Positions 41,297 to 50,200 of a stretch of DNA of 64,000 nucleotides are shown piece by piece. The position numbers and the translations under genes were made by a program. The notes beneath the pieces were generated by a model. That model searched no databases and was not told the DNA's origin. It worked only from the letters and a program-made list of their open reading frames with translations. Within the stretch, counting starts at the first letter, position 1. Every line of letters begins with the position of its first letter. This stretch comes from Occultella gossypii (GTDB taxonomy: Bacteria; Actinomycetota; Actinomycetes; Actinomycetales; Beutenbergiaceae): the NCBI RefSeq assembly GCF_019947135.1, contig NZ_JAGSHT010000002.1, forward strand, positions 62,001 to 126,000, read 5' to 3'.

Positions 41297-42640
41297 ATGT
41301 TCATGCAGCGAGCAACGTGGATGGGGACGCTGGCCGTCGCGGCCGCGGCGGCAGTCGGCATCGCCGGCGCCATCGCGCCGTTGGGCTCCGGCGGGGGGCG
41401 GCCGGAGACGCCACCTGGGCTGGACCGCCCGCTCGAGCTCGGCGTGGAGGTGCTGGTCGAGCACGATCTCGACCTGCTGGCCGGCCAGCGGGTGGGCCTG
41501 ATCACCAATCCGACCGGCACCACCAGTGACCTCACCCACACCATCGACGCACTGATCGACGGTGAGGCGGATGGCGGCTACGAGGTCACGGCGCTGTACG
41601 GACCGGAGCATGGGGTGCGTGGTGGGGTGCCGGCGGGCGCGTACGTCGAGAGCTATGTCGACGAGCGCACCGGTCTGCCCGTCTACTCGCTGTACGGGCC
41701 CACCCGCAAGCCCACCGCCGAGATGCTCGAGGAGGTCGATGTGCTGGTCTTCGACATCCAGGACATCGGCGCGCGGTTCTACACCTACATCTGGACGATG
41801 TACTACGCGATGGAAGCGGCGGCCGAGCAGGGCAAGCCGTTCGTGGTCCTGGATCGGCCGAACCCCCTGGGTGACCGGATGGACGGCCCGGTGCTCGAGT
41901 ATCCCGAACTGAGCTCCTTCGTCGGGCTCCGGGAGATCCCGTTGCAGCACGGCCTGACCGTCGGTGAGTTGGCCCGGTTGTTCAATGCCGAGTTCCTCGA
42001 AACACCGGCGGACCTGCACGTGGTCACGATGCGCAACTACGACGCCGCCGGCATCGTGGCGGACTGGGACCTGCCCTGGGTGCTGCCGTCGCCGAACATC
42101 CCCACCCGCGAGACGGCGCTCGTGTATCCCGGCACCGGCCTGATCGAGTCGATCAACGTCTCCGAGGGCCGCGGCACCACCACGCCGTTCCTCTGGTTCG
42201 GAGCGCCCTACATCAATGAGACGGAGTCGTACGCTCTCGCCGCCGAACTGAACTCCCGAGGGCTGCCCGGGGTGACGTTCCGGCCGATGTCCGCCACTCC
42301 GACGTCGAGCAAGCATGCCGGCCTGTTCTCCGGAGGCGTCCAGATCCACATCACGGACGAAGCGGCGTACCACCCGCTGCGGACCGGGCTGCATGTCCTC
42401 GATGTCCTGTTCGACCAGATCGACGAGGTGGACTGGCGTGAGGGTGCCGCCTGCCGGACCCTCGATGACCGGTGCTGGATCGACCAGCTCACCGGCACCC
42501 GGGACGTACGCACCCAGCTCGAGGCGGGCGTCGCGCCGGACGAGATCATCGCCGGCTGGCAGGACGACCTCGCAGCCTTCGACGCGCTCGCCGAGCCGTA
42601 TCGGCTGTACCCGGACAGCCCGGGACGCAGTCCCTCCTGA
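41297..42640 (+). CDS. namZ: Secreted exo-beta-N-acetylmuramidase (NamZ/GH171, DUF1343)
   Basis: A 447-aa exported protein. A signal anchor in the first 35 residues precedes the DUF1343 domain with LLAGQRVGLITNPTG, the catalytic-Glu motif LYGPEHGVRG, VFDIQDIGARFYTYIWTM and VLDRPNPLGD. NamZ cleaves MurNAc from the non-reducing end of peptidoglycan fragments and works in alternation with NagZ, which precedes it here. AGGAGG 8 nt upstream fixes the start. The pair would let the cell recycle its wall or feed on foreign wall. Confidence 0.93.
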   Translation: MFMQRATWMGTLAVAAAAAVGIAGAIAPLGSGGGRPETPPGLDRPLELGVEVLVEHDLDLLAGQRVGLITNPTGTTSDLTHTIDALIDGEADGGYEVTALYGPEHGVRGGVPAGAYVESYVDERTGLPVYSLYGPTRKPTAEMLEEVDVLVFDIQDIGARFYTYIWTMYYAMEAAAEQGKPFVVLDRPNPLGDRMDGPVLEYPELSSFVGLREIPLQHGLTVGELARLFNAEFLETPADLHVVTMRNYDAAGIVADWDLPWVLPSPNIPTRETALVYPGTGLIESINVSEGRGTTTPFLWFGAPYINETESYALAAELNSRGLPGVTFRPMSATPTSSKHAGLFSGGVQIHITDEAAYHPLRTGLHVLDVLFDQIDEVDWREGAACRTLDDRCWIDQLTGTRDVRTQLEAGVAPDEIIAGWQDDLAAFDALAEPYRLYPDSPGRSPS

Positions 42641-42857
42641 CCCGCGAAGGATCGGGTGGATCGCCGCGCCGAGGGGACTGAGCCACTCGGTAACCCGGCG
42701 CGGCACCGTCGGTTCACCCGTACTCACCCGCTCAACCTCTGGTGCCCGTGCGGCGGTCCGTCGTAGCGTTCTCTGCGCGGGACGAGGACGTCCCAGCGTC
42801 CGAGGCCACGACGCCCGAGAGCGCGTCGGTCTCCGAGGTGATGTGGAGAGGTGCCAG

Positions 42858-43904
42858 ATGAGGATTCGGAGTGGAGTCTCCCTCGTTGCGGGAGCAGTGC
42901 TGCTGATCGGTGCGCAGGCGGGCGCCGCCGTCGCCGACGAAGGCGAGGAGGTGACCGTGGTGGCCTCCGGGCTGAACAGTCCGCGCGGGCTCGCGTTCGG
43001 TCCCGACGGGGGACTGTACGTCGCGACCGTGGGCGACGGGTCCGACGACGGCGCGGTCGTGCGCCTCGACCTGCGCACCGGTGCGGCCACGGAGGTGGTC
43101 GCAGGACTGCCGACCTACGTCGCGCCCGCGGGGGACGTCGTCGGCGCGCACGACGTGACGTTCCAGGGCCGGGGCAACATGTTCGTGCCGGTCGGCCTTG
43201 GCGACGATCCGGCCGCCCGGCCCGCCGACACGGACCTCGGCGTCCTCCTCCGGGTCGCGCCGAACGGCAGGACGAGGACGGTTGCCGACCTGGCCGCGTA
43301 CGAGGCGGAGGTGAACCCCGACGGCGGTCTTCCGGACTCCAATCCGCACTCCGCGGCGGCGGTTCCGGGTGGCGTGGTGATCGCCGACGCCGGCGCGAAC
43401 GCGCTGCTGTTCCTGGCGTCCTCGGGCGAGCTGAGCACCCTGGCCACGTTCGACGACCGGGAGGTCCCGTTCGCCGGGGGCACGGTGCTGGCGCAGTCCG
43501 TACCCGACGCCGTGACCGTGGGGCCGGACGGCGCGTACTACGTCGGTGAGCTGCTCGGGTTCCCGTTCGCACCGGGCGAGTCGCGGGTGTACCGAGTCAC
43601 GCCGGACGGCTCCGCGGAGGTGTACGCGGAGGGCTTCACGTCCATCATCGACCTCGCGTTCGACTCCGACGGCAACCTGTACGTCCTGGAGATCGCCGAA
43701 GCGGGCCTGCTGAACGCGTTCACGACCGGTGACTTCGAGGGTGCCTTGATCAAGGTGACGCCGGACGGCGTGCGCAGCGAGGTCGCGGACGGGCAACTGG
43801 TGGCGCCGGGTGGCATCACGGTGGGCCGCGACGGCGCTCTCTACGTCACGACCGCCACCCTGTTCGGGGGCGGACTCGGAACGGTCGTGCGGATCGACCA
43901 GTAG
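42858..43904 (+). CDS. ScyD/ScyE-like secreted beta-propeller protein
   Basis: A 348-aa exported protein. The signal peptide ends near AVA-DEGEE. NHL/SMP-30-like blades repeat a GLAFGPDGGLYVAT / GITVGRDGALYVTT pattern five to six times. The ScyD/ScyE name comes from cyanobacterial scytonemin clusters; in actinobacteria these proteins are secreted and of unknown role. It lies 217 bp after namZ with its own leader region. Confidence 0.85.
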   Translation: MRIRSGVSLVAGAVLLIGAQAGAAVADEGEEVTVVASGLNSPRGLAFGPDGGLYVATVGDGSDDGAVVRLDLRTGAATEVVAGLPTYVAPAGDVVGAHDVTFQGRGNMFVPVGLGDDPAARPADTDLGVLLRVAPNGRTRTVADLAAYEAEVNPDGGLPDSNPHSAAAVPGGVVIADAGANALLFLASSGELSTLATFDDREVPFAGGTVLAQSVPDAVTVGPDGAYYVGELLGFPFAPGESRVYRVTPDGSAEVYAEGFTSIIDLAFDSDGNLYVLEIAEAGLLNAFTTGDFEGALIKVTPDGVRSEVADGQLVAPGGITVGRDGALYVTTATLFGGGLGTVVRIDQ

Positions 43905-43943
43905 GGGACGAGATCGGCTCGGTGGGGTAGTCGTCAGGAGTAG

Positions 43944-43989
43944 ACCTTCCGTTATGACCAGATAAGTTAATCTGGTCATAACGGAAGGT
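43944..43989. repeat. 46-bp perfect palindrome overlapping a ribosome-binding site
   Basis: Two 20-bp arms (43944-43963 and 43970-43989) are exact complements around the 6-bp centre AAGTTA. Arm one begins ACCTTCCGTTATGACC; arm two ends with GGAAGGT, which is the ribosome site of the hydrolase gene starting at 43994. The centre is AT-rich against a GC-rich background. It is probably a TetR operator; as RNA it would form a hairpin hiding the ribosome site. Confidence 0.85.
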
Positions 43990-43993
43990 AGTC

Positions 43994-44923
43994 ATGGAAC
44001 GGAACCGATCGATCATCGACCTGCCCTGGGGGCCGGTCTCCTACCTGCACTGGTCGCCCGCGGCTGAGGCGACGTCCTCGCCGTCCGTCGTGGTGCTCCT
44101 GCACGGCGGCAACGCTGACAACGCGTCCCTGTCCTGGGGCGCGCTGGGCGGACATCTGGCGGACGCGGGCCACCGGGTGATCGCGCCCGACCACCCGGGC
44201 TTCGGCGAGAGTCCCCGCGCCCCCTGGACCGCGACCCAGGACCGACTGGTCGCCTACGTCGGCGAGTTCGTGGATGCCATGGGGCTGGAGGAGTACGCGA
44301 TCGGGGGCCTCTCGCTCGGTGGCGGCCTGACCATCGGGCACGTCCTCGCGCGTCCCGAGCGGGTCACGGGCGCAATGTTGTTCGGCAGCTACGGGCTCCA
44401 GGACCGGCTCACCGACGGGTGGCTCAGCCTGCCGACCCAGATCCTGACCTGGCTGGCGCTGCGCACGGGCCTGCTGGGCCTGGCCCAGGAGGCGTACGCG
44501 CGCAGTCCGCGACTGCTGGCCGACGGTATGCGGCAGATCGTCCGCAGTCCCGACCGGCTGACCGAGGAACTCCTCGCGGAGATCACCGTGGCCGCGCGGC
44601 GCAAGGACGCCCGGGTGGCGTTCGAGCAGTTGCAGCGCGACCAGGTCCTGCCGAACCGGACGCGAACGAACTACCTGGACCGGCTCCAGGACTTCGCCCC
44701 GCCGACCCTCGTCGTGCACGGCTCACGGGACTCGGGAGTGCCGGTCGCCCGCGCCCGCGCGGCCGCCGCCCGCATCCCCGACGCGCGCCTGCTCGTGATC
44801 GAAGGAGCCGGGCACTGGGTCCAGCGGGACCGTCCGGACCTGGTGACCCCCGCCGTCGTGCGGTTCCTCGACACCCAGGGTGCGCGAAACGGAGGCGACG
44901 ATGCCGCGCCCGCTCATTCCTGA
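43994..44923 (+). CDS. Alpha/beta hydrolase
   Basis: A 309-aa enzyme with the oxyanion HGGNADN, DHPGFGES, nucleophile elbow GLSLGGG, an Asp in VVHGSRDSGVP and His in GAGHWVQRD. Cytoplasmic, no signal peptide. Substrate not assignable; sequence style is near lipase/proline-iminopeptidase-like or meta-cleavage-product hydrolases. It overlaps the downstream TetR gene by 23 bp and is preceded by the 46-bp palindrome, making a self-contained repressor-controlled unit. Confidence 0.9.
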   Translation: MERNRSIIDLPWGPVSYLHWSPAAEATSSPSVVVLLHGGNADNASLSWGALGGHLADAGHRVIAPDHPGFGESPRAPWTATQDRLVAYVGEFVDAMGLEEYAIGGLSLGGGLTIGHVLARPERVTGAMLFGSYGLQDRLTDGWLSLPTQILTWLALRTGLLGLAQEAYARSPRLLADGMRQIVRSPDRLTEELLAEITVAARRKDARVAFEQLQRDQVLPNRTRTNYLDRLQDFAPPTLVVHGSRDSGVPVARARAAAARIPDARLLVIEGAGHWVQRDRPDLVTPAVVRFLDTQGARNGGDDAAPAHS

Positions 44924-45494
44924 CCGGCGGATGAGGATCCTCGATGCCGCGCAGGCGCTCGTCCTCGCGCACGGATTCGACGCGATGAGCATCCAGACCG
45001 TGGCGACCGAGGTCGGCATAGCCAAGGGGGCGGTGTACCGGGAGTTCGCGAGCAAGCGCGAGATCCTCGACGTCCTGCTGACCCGCTCGATGGAGCGGAT
45101 GAACGTCGCCGCCGGGCAGCGACTCGGCGAGGAGCCGCCCTCGCTGAGCCGGGCCTACGCCGTCGCCGTGGACGTGCTCCTCGACGAGGAGCTCATGACC
45201 GCCGCGTTCCTCGACGACCGGGCCGTGCTCGGCTCCTACGTCGACGGCGTCACCGACGGCAGGTACGCCGAGCGGCACCGTGCCGTGGTGGCGTGGATCG
45301 CCGACCTGCAGGAGCAGGGTTCGCTGAGTGCGAGGGTGGCGCCCGAACCGCTCGCACTCGCACTGTCCGCGACGACGATCGGGCTGCTGACCGCGGCCCG
45401 GCACCTCGGGCCGCTCACCCGGGCGGACCTGCAGGCGGCGCTCGAGGCGGTCGCGGTGCTGGTGTCCTCGCTCGAGACCGCGACGCCCCAGTGA
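44901..45494 (+). CDS. TetR family transcriptional regulator
   Basis: A 197-aa repressor with helix-turn-helix residues 10-55 (RMRILDAAQALVLAHGFDAM, VATEVGIAKGAVYREFASKR). The ATG at 44901 with GGAGG 6 nt upstream is preferred to a GTG at 44880. Co-transcribed with the hydrolase, it most likely binds the 46-bp palindrome to repress both. Confidence 0.92.
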   Translation: MPRPLIPDRRMRILDAAQALVLAHGFDAMSIQTVATEVGIAKGAVYREFASKREILDVLLTRSMERMNVAAGQRLGEEPPSLSRAYAVAVDVLLDEELMTAAFLDDRAVLGSYVDGVTDGRYAERHRAVVAWIADLQEQGSLSARVAPEPLALALSATTIGLLTAARHLGPLTRADLQAALEAVAVLVSSLETATPQ

Positions 45495-45500
45495 CCCGGG

Positions 45501-47048
45501 TCAGGAGCCGAGGTTGCCGCTGAGCCGGTCGTGCCGGGCGGCACTGTCCGGGTTCAGCCCGACGATCCGCACCTGCTTGCCCTTCGCCTGGTACTTCGTG
45601 GTGATCGCGTCCAGGGTCGCGACCGTGGAGGCGTCCCAGATGTGCGCGTTCGTCATGTCGATGACCACGCGGCCCGGGTCACCGGCGTAGTCGAACTGGT
45701 AGACGAGGTCGTTCGAGGACGCGAAGAACAACTCGCCCTCGACCGCATAGACGCGTTCGCCGTCGGCGTCCGAGGCGTCCAGCCGGGTGACCGAGGTGAA
45801 GTGGGCGACCCGGCGTGCGAACAGCACCATGGCGATGAGCACGCCGACGAGCACGCCGTAGGCGAGGTTGCTCGTGGCGACCGTCACCACGACCGTCGCG
45901 ACCATCACCGCGACCTCGGACTTCGGCAGCCGGCGCAGCGTCGAGGGCCGGATGGAGTGCCAGTCGAACGTGCCCACCGAGACCATGATCATCACGGCCA
46001 CGAGGGCGGCCATCGGCATGACGGCCACGACGTCCCCGAGTCCGACGACCAGGGTGAGCAGGAACAGGCCGGCCAGGAACGTGGAGATCCGGGTCCTGGC
46101 GCCGGAGACCTTCACGTTGATCATCGTCTGGCCGATCATCGCGCAGCCGCCCATGCCCCCGAAGAACCCGGTGACGATGTTCGCGACGCCCTGGCCCCAC
46201 GCCTCGCGGGTCTTGTTGGAGTGGGTGTCGGTGACGTCGTCCACGAGCTTGGCCGTGAGCAGGGACTCGAGCAGCCCGACGAGCGCCATCGCGAGCGCGT
46301 ACGGCGCGATGATCTGCAGGGTCTCCAGGGACAGCGGCACGTCCGGTAGCAGCAGGGACGGCAGGGACTCGGGCAGTTCGCCCTCGTCGCCGACGGTCGG
46401 CACGGCGACGCTCGCGAGCACGGTGAAGAGCGTGAGCACCACGATCGCGACGAGCGGAGCCGGGACCACCTTCGTGAGGCGGGGGAAGAGGACGATGATC
46501 GCGATGCCGACGGCGAGCAACGGGTAGACCACCCACGTCACCCCGAGCAGGTGGGGCACCTGGGAGAGGAAGATCAGGATCGCGAGCGCGTTCACGAAGC
46601 CGACCATGACCATGCGCGGGATGAACCGCATGAGCTTGGCGACGCCGAGCACGCCGAGCAGCACCTGGATGATCCCACCGAGGATCACGGTGGCGATGAG
46701 GTAGTCGACCCCGTGGTCGCGCACCACCGGTGCGATGACGAGGGCGATCGCGCCGGTGGCTGCGGAGATCATCGCGGGACGACCGCCGACGAACGCGATC
46801 GTGACCGCCATCGTGAAGGCTGCGAACAGGCCGATCCGCGGGTCCACGCCCGCGATGATCGAGAACGCGATCGCCTCCGGGATCAGGGCGAGGGCGACAA
46901 CGAGGCCGGCGAGCACCTCGGTGCGCAGGCGGCGTGGGGAGCGCAGCGCGGCCCGGACGGAGAAGGACTCGTCGGCCTCGGGGGAGCCGGTGGCGGGCTG
47001 CGGGTCGGCGGCGGGATCGGGGACTCTCAGGGGAGCGTCGTTCGACAC
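45501..47048 (-). CDS. SulP family anion transporter with STAS domain
   Basis: A 515-aa protein with about ten to fourteen membrane helices, the SulP N-terminal motif GLVVALALIPEAIAFSIIAG, and a C-terminal STAS domain (about 410-500) containing VVIDMTNAHIWDASTVATLD. It may carry sulfate, bicarbonate or dicarboxylates. Its stop lies 6 bp from the end of the convergent TetR gene. GGATCC-rich leader, no operator seen. Confidence 0.92.
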   Translation of the reverse strand: MSNDAPLRVPDPAADPQPATGSPEADESFSVRAALRSPRRLRTEVLAGLVVALALIPEAIAFSIIAGVDPRIGLFAAFTMAVTIAFVGGRPAMISAATGAIALVIAPVVRDHGVDYLIATVILGGIIQVLLGVLGVAKLMRFIPRMVMVGFVNALAILIFLSQVPHLLGVTWVVYPLLAVGIAIIVLFPRLTKVVPAPLVAIVVLTLFTVLASVAVPTVGDEGELPESLPSLLLPDVPLSLETLQIIAPYALAMALVGLLESLLTAKLVDDVTDTHSNKTREAWGQGVANIVTGFFGGMGGCAMIGQTMINVKVSGARTRISTFLAGLFLLTLVVGLGDVVAVMPMAALVAVMIMVSVGTFDWHSIRPSTLRRLPKSEVAVMVATVVVTVATSNLAYGVLVGVLIAMVLFARRVAHFTSVTRLDASDADGERVYAVEGELFFASSNDLVYQFDYAGDPGRVVIDMTNAHIWDASTVATLDAITTKYQAKGKQVRIVGLNPDSAARHDRLSGNLGS

Positions 47049-47156
47049 GCAGGATCCTTCGGGCAGGGCGGAGGGCGGAGGTGCCCGCGTTCACGGTAGT
47101 GCCTGCCTGCTCCCGCCTGGGCCAGGTGCGCCGGCGCGAGGTGGGGCTGCGCCCGG

Positions 47157-48359
47157 TCAGCCGACCGGCAGTCGCTCGGAGGAGAAGTCGTCGAGCTTGC
47201 TCGTGTCGCTGCCCTGGAGGGAGAACAGGGCCAGGGAGACCCGCCTCGGCAACCGGGTGAGGAGCCTGAGGGTGCGCGGGGTCAACCAGGCTGCCAGACG
47301 GTTGGCGGGAACGAGCTGCCGGAGCGAGCTCGGGCCGACCTTCCGGCTCTGCGCGACTGCCGGAGCCAGGACCCTCTCCGTGTTCGCGAAGGCGGCGGCG
47401 TGGTCGTCGCCGGCGAGTGCGAGCTCGCCTCCGAGCACGTACGCGCCGAGTACCGCCATCGCCGTGCCGCCGCCGACGGCCGGGCCGGGGGAGTGGGCGG
47501 CGTCACCGACGAGGGTGACTCTTCCCTTGGACCACGTGTCCATCCGGATCTGGCTGATCGAGTCGAAGTAGAAGTCCTCGGACTCGTGCAGTTCGGCGAT
47601 GGGGAACGGTAGCTGTCCCTCGATGTCTGCGAACGCGTCCCGGACCGCGCGCGTCTGGCGTCCCGGGTCGCGCAGGTCGCCCGAAGGGGCGCCACGGAAG
47701 AGCAGGAGTGCACGGGCGAGCCGTCCGTCGTCGACGGGGTAGGTGAAGGCGGCGCGGCCGGAGTCGAAGTAGCCGACCACCTCGCTGCCGAGGCCGGCGG
47801 TGTTCGGGTAGCTGTAGACGGACAGGTAGGCGCCGAGGTCGTGTCGGTAGGTGTCCTCGGGACCGAACACGAGGCGCCGGACCCGGGAGTGCAGACCGTC
47901 CGCGCCGATGACGAGATCGAATGTGCGCCGGGCGGAGTTCTCGAACTCGACCGTGACGGCGCCCGAGCCATCGGTGATGGCGGTGATGGTGTCGCCGAAG
48001 ATGTACTCGGCGTGCGGGGCGGCGGCGGCGTGCAGGATCTCGGTGAGGTCGTCGCGCTGGATCTCGACGTGCCGGTCCGCGATCGTCGCGGTCAGGCGCG
48101 GCATCTCGATCGGGCGTCCGTGGCGCTGGTTGAAGACCATTCGATCGTGCCGGACGTGGGCGCCGGAGACGGCGGGCAGGATGCCCATCCGTTCGATCAC
48201 CTCGATCGAGACGCCGGCGAGGTCGACGGCGTGGCCGCCGGTCTGGCGCAGATGTGACCGTTTCTCGACGACGGTGGGGTTGAAGCCGCGTTGTGCGAGC
48301 CAGTACGCGAGGACGGATCCCGCGATGCCGGCACCGGAGATGAGTACGTTGTGTGCCAT
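47157..48359 (-). CDS. FAD-dependent monooxygenase (PHBH/TetX-like)
   Basis: A 400-aa class A flavin monooxygenase. The Rossmann motif ISGAGIAGSVLAYWLAQRG is at the N-terminus, a DG-type motif LVIGADGLHSRVR in the middle and GDAAHSPGPAVGGGTAMAV near 290. Such enzymes hydroxylate aromatics or inactivate drugs (tetracycline, rifampicin). Divergent from a TetR gene with an operator between, typical of inducible xenobiotic modification. Substrate unknown. Confidence 0.9.
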   Translation of the reverse strand: MAHNVLISGAGIAGSVLAYWLAQRGFNPTVVEKRSHLRQTGGHAVDLAGVSIEVIERMGILPAVSGAHVRHDRMVFNQRHGRPIEMPRLTATIADRHVEIQRDDLTEILHAAAAPHAEYIFGDTITAITDGSGAVTVEFENSARRTFDLVIGADGLHSRVRRLVFGPEDTYRHDLGAYLSVYSYPNTAGLGSEVVGYFDSGRAAFTYPVDDGRLARALLLFRGAPSGDLRDPGRQTRAVRDAFADIEGQLPFPIAELHESEDFYFDSISQIRMDTWSKGRVTLVGDAAHSPGPAVGGGTAMAVLGAYVLGGELALAGDDHAAAFANTERVLAPAVAQSRKVGPSSLRQLVPANRLAAWLTPRTLRLLTRLPRRVSLALFSLQGSDTSKLDDFSSERLPVG

Positions 48360-48370
48360 GGGAGTAGATT

Positions 48371-48390
48371 ACTTGCCGACCGGCTAGGTA
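48371..48390. promoter_or_regulatory. Candidate TetR operator
   Basis: TTACTTGCCGACCGGCTAGG (about 48369-48390) has arms CTTGCCG and CGGCTAG around AC, six of seven matched, in the short gap between divergent monooxygenase and TetR genes. The ACCGACCGGT-like core is common in TetR operators. Confidence 0.55.
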
Positions 48391-48452
48391 TCAATGGATG
48401 GGTCGGTGGCGCCAGTCTCATAGGCTCTGGGGACCCGAGCACCAGGAAGGTG

Positions 48453-49034
48453 GTGACCACGCCCGTGGGCGAGTCAGCTCCCCGTCGCGACGGTCGGACG
48501 ACCGACACGCGCCAACGCATCGAGTCCACGGCGTTACAGCTGTTCGTGACGAAGGGCTTCGCCGCCACCAGCCTGAAGGACATCGCCGACGAACTCGGCA
48601 TCACGAAGGCGGCGCTCTACTACCACTTCCCGGCGAAGGCGGACCTCGCGCGCGGGGTCTTCCAGCCGTTCATCGACGACGTCGATGCCGTCCTGGACGA
48701 GCTCGACGGTCGGCGGCTAGCGCCCGAGGACGTGCTGGCGGCCTACGCCGGGGCCCTACTGCCGCACCGCACTGCCCTCGCGGCCACACTTCGCGACCCG
48801 GGCGCCGTCGCCGACCTCGATCTCGAGGGCGCCAGCGTCCGGTGGCTCGCCAGGCTGTCGGCCCTGGTCGGTCACGGGGAGGCGACGGCGGAGACCCGGG
48901 TGCGCACCGCCGTCGCCGTCGGTGGCCTCACCAGGGCGCTCGTGCTGCCGGAGATGGCGGACGAGCGGGCCCTCGCGATCGCGGTCGAGGCCGCGGGGGC
49001 TGCTCTTGGTCGAGGGACGACGGCGGAGCGGTAA
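48453..49034 (+). CDS. TetR family transcriptional regulator
   Basis: A 193-aa repressor with RQRIESTALQLFVTKGFAAT and IADELGITKAALYYHFPAKA as the helix-turn-helix. GTG at 48453 is chosen for its 5-nt spacing from AGGA; a GTG one codon earlier is equally possible. Divergent from the flavin monooxygenase, its probable target. Confidence 0.9.
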   Translation: MTTPVGESAPRRDGRTTDTRQRIESTALQLFVTKGFAATSLKDIADELGITKAALYYHFPAKADLARGVFQPFIDDVDAVLDELDGRRLAPEDVLAAYAGALLPHRTALAATLRDPGAVADLDLEGASVRWLARLSALVGHGEATAETRVRTAVAVGGLTRALVLPEMADERALAIAVEAAGAALGRGTTAER

Positions 49035-49089
49035 TCCCGGACGACGGCTCCCCCTCACGCAGGACCATCTTCGATCGACCAGGATGAGG

Positions 49090-50049
49090 TCAGGCGCCCT
49101 CCAGCGCATCGTCGATCGGCACGCACAGCCAGAGCGAGGCCGGACGCACGGTAGCCACGAGCTCCCGGCCCGGCTCGATGACGTCACCGTCGAGCTCGCG
49201 CTCCTGCTCCTGCGTGCTCCGCACCCGGATGCGCTTGCCGCGCAGGATCTCGAGGTTCGGCACCCGCTTCTGTCGCGTCAACACACCAGCCACGGTCGAC
49301 ACCCAGTGGCCGAGGTGCTTCGGCGCGAGGATCGCGACGTCGAGGTAGCCGTCGTCCGGTTCGGCGTCCGGGAACAGTGCCACGCCGGCCTGGATCTGCC
49401 CGACGTTGCCGACGATGACCGACCGGGCCTTGCGCACCAGCGGCTCAGCGTCGTCGACCGTGACCTGCACCCGCATCGGGTGGTCGAGCAGGTGCTTGCC
49501 CGCGGACAACACGTAGGCCGGGGTCCCGATCCGTGCCTTCAATTCCGTCGATGCGCTGTCGAGCATCTTGGCGTCGAAGCCCATACCCGCCATGACCGCG
49601 AACACCTGGCCGTCGACCTCGCCGACGTCGATGCGGCGACGCCCGCCCGCGACCGCCAGGCGCACGCCCTCGGCGGGGTCCGTGGGGATCTTGAAGTTCC
49701 CCGCGAGCAGGTTCCCGGTCCCGCCCGGGAGGATCGCCAGGGCGGCATCGCTCCCGGCCAGCCCTTCGACGCAGGCCCGCACGGTGCCGTCGCCGCCGCT
49801 GACGAACACCACCTCCGCGCCGCGGGCGACGGCATCGCGGGCCTGCCCGGTGCCCGGATCGTCCTCCGTGGTCTCCAGCCAGATCGGCGTGGGCCAGCCG
49901 GCGTCGGTGAGCACGGCGCTGATGGTCCGGCGGAGGCCGTCGACGTCGTCGAGCCGGTGCGGGTTGACGATCACGGCGGACGGGCGAGGCCCGTCGCCGG
50001 CGAGACGCCTGAGCTCGGTGGGGGAGGAGGACTGCGGTTCGGTGGTCAC
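49090..50049 (-). CDS. Diacylglycerol kinase-like lipid kinase
   Basis: A 319-aa DAGK/sphingosine-kinase-fold protein with the ATP-binding GGDGTVRACVEGL and PGGTGNLLAGNF motifs and a C-terminal ERELDGDVIEPG segment. It likely phosphorylates a lipid such as diacylglycerol or a phosphoinositide precursor in membrane lipid metabolism. GTG start. Convergent with the TetR gene. Confidence 0.9.
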   Translation of the reverse strand: MTTEPQSSSPTELRRLAGDGPRPSAVIVNPHRLDDVDGLRRTISAVLTDAGWPTPIWLETTEDDPGTGQARDAVARGAEVVFVSGGDGTVRACVEGLAGSDAALAILPGGTGNLLAGNFKIPTDPAEGVRLAVAGGRRRIDVGEVDGQVFAVMAGMGFDAKMLDSASTELKARIGTPAYVLSAGKHLLDHPMRVQVTVDDAEPLVRKARSVIVGNVGQIQAGVALFPDAEPDDGYLDVAILAPKHLGHWVSTVAGVLTRQKRVPNLEILRGKRIRVRSTQEQERELDGDVIEPGRELVATVRPASLWLCVPIDDALEGA

Positions 50050-50200
50050 GTGGTCAGTATCGGTGCCACCACGTCGACGCGCTCGCGCAGGACGGGCACC
50101 GCGCCGACCGGGCCGGCCCAGAGGGCGAGATCGGAAGCCGCGGAGCCCGCGCCGTCGCCTATGGTCATACTTAACCGTCAGTTACGAGAGAAGGAGCACC

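Noticed and set aside
39173-43090. A 1305-codon open frame on the minus strand across the NagZ and NamZ genes
   Set aside because: It mirrors well-supported plus-strand enzymes and its product is Arg/Gly/His/Pro-rich with no motif, as expected for a GC-rich antisense shadow.
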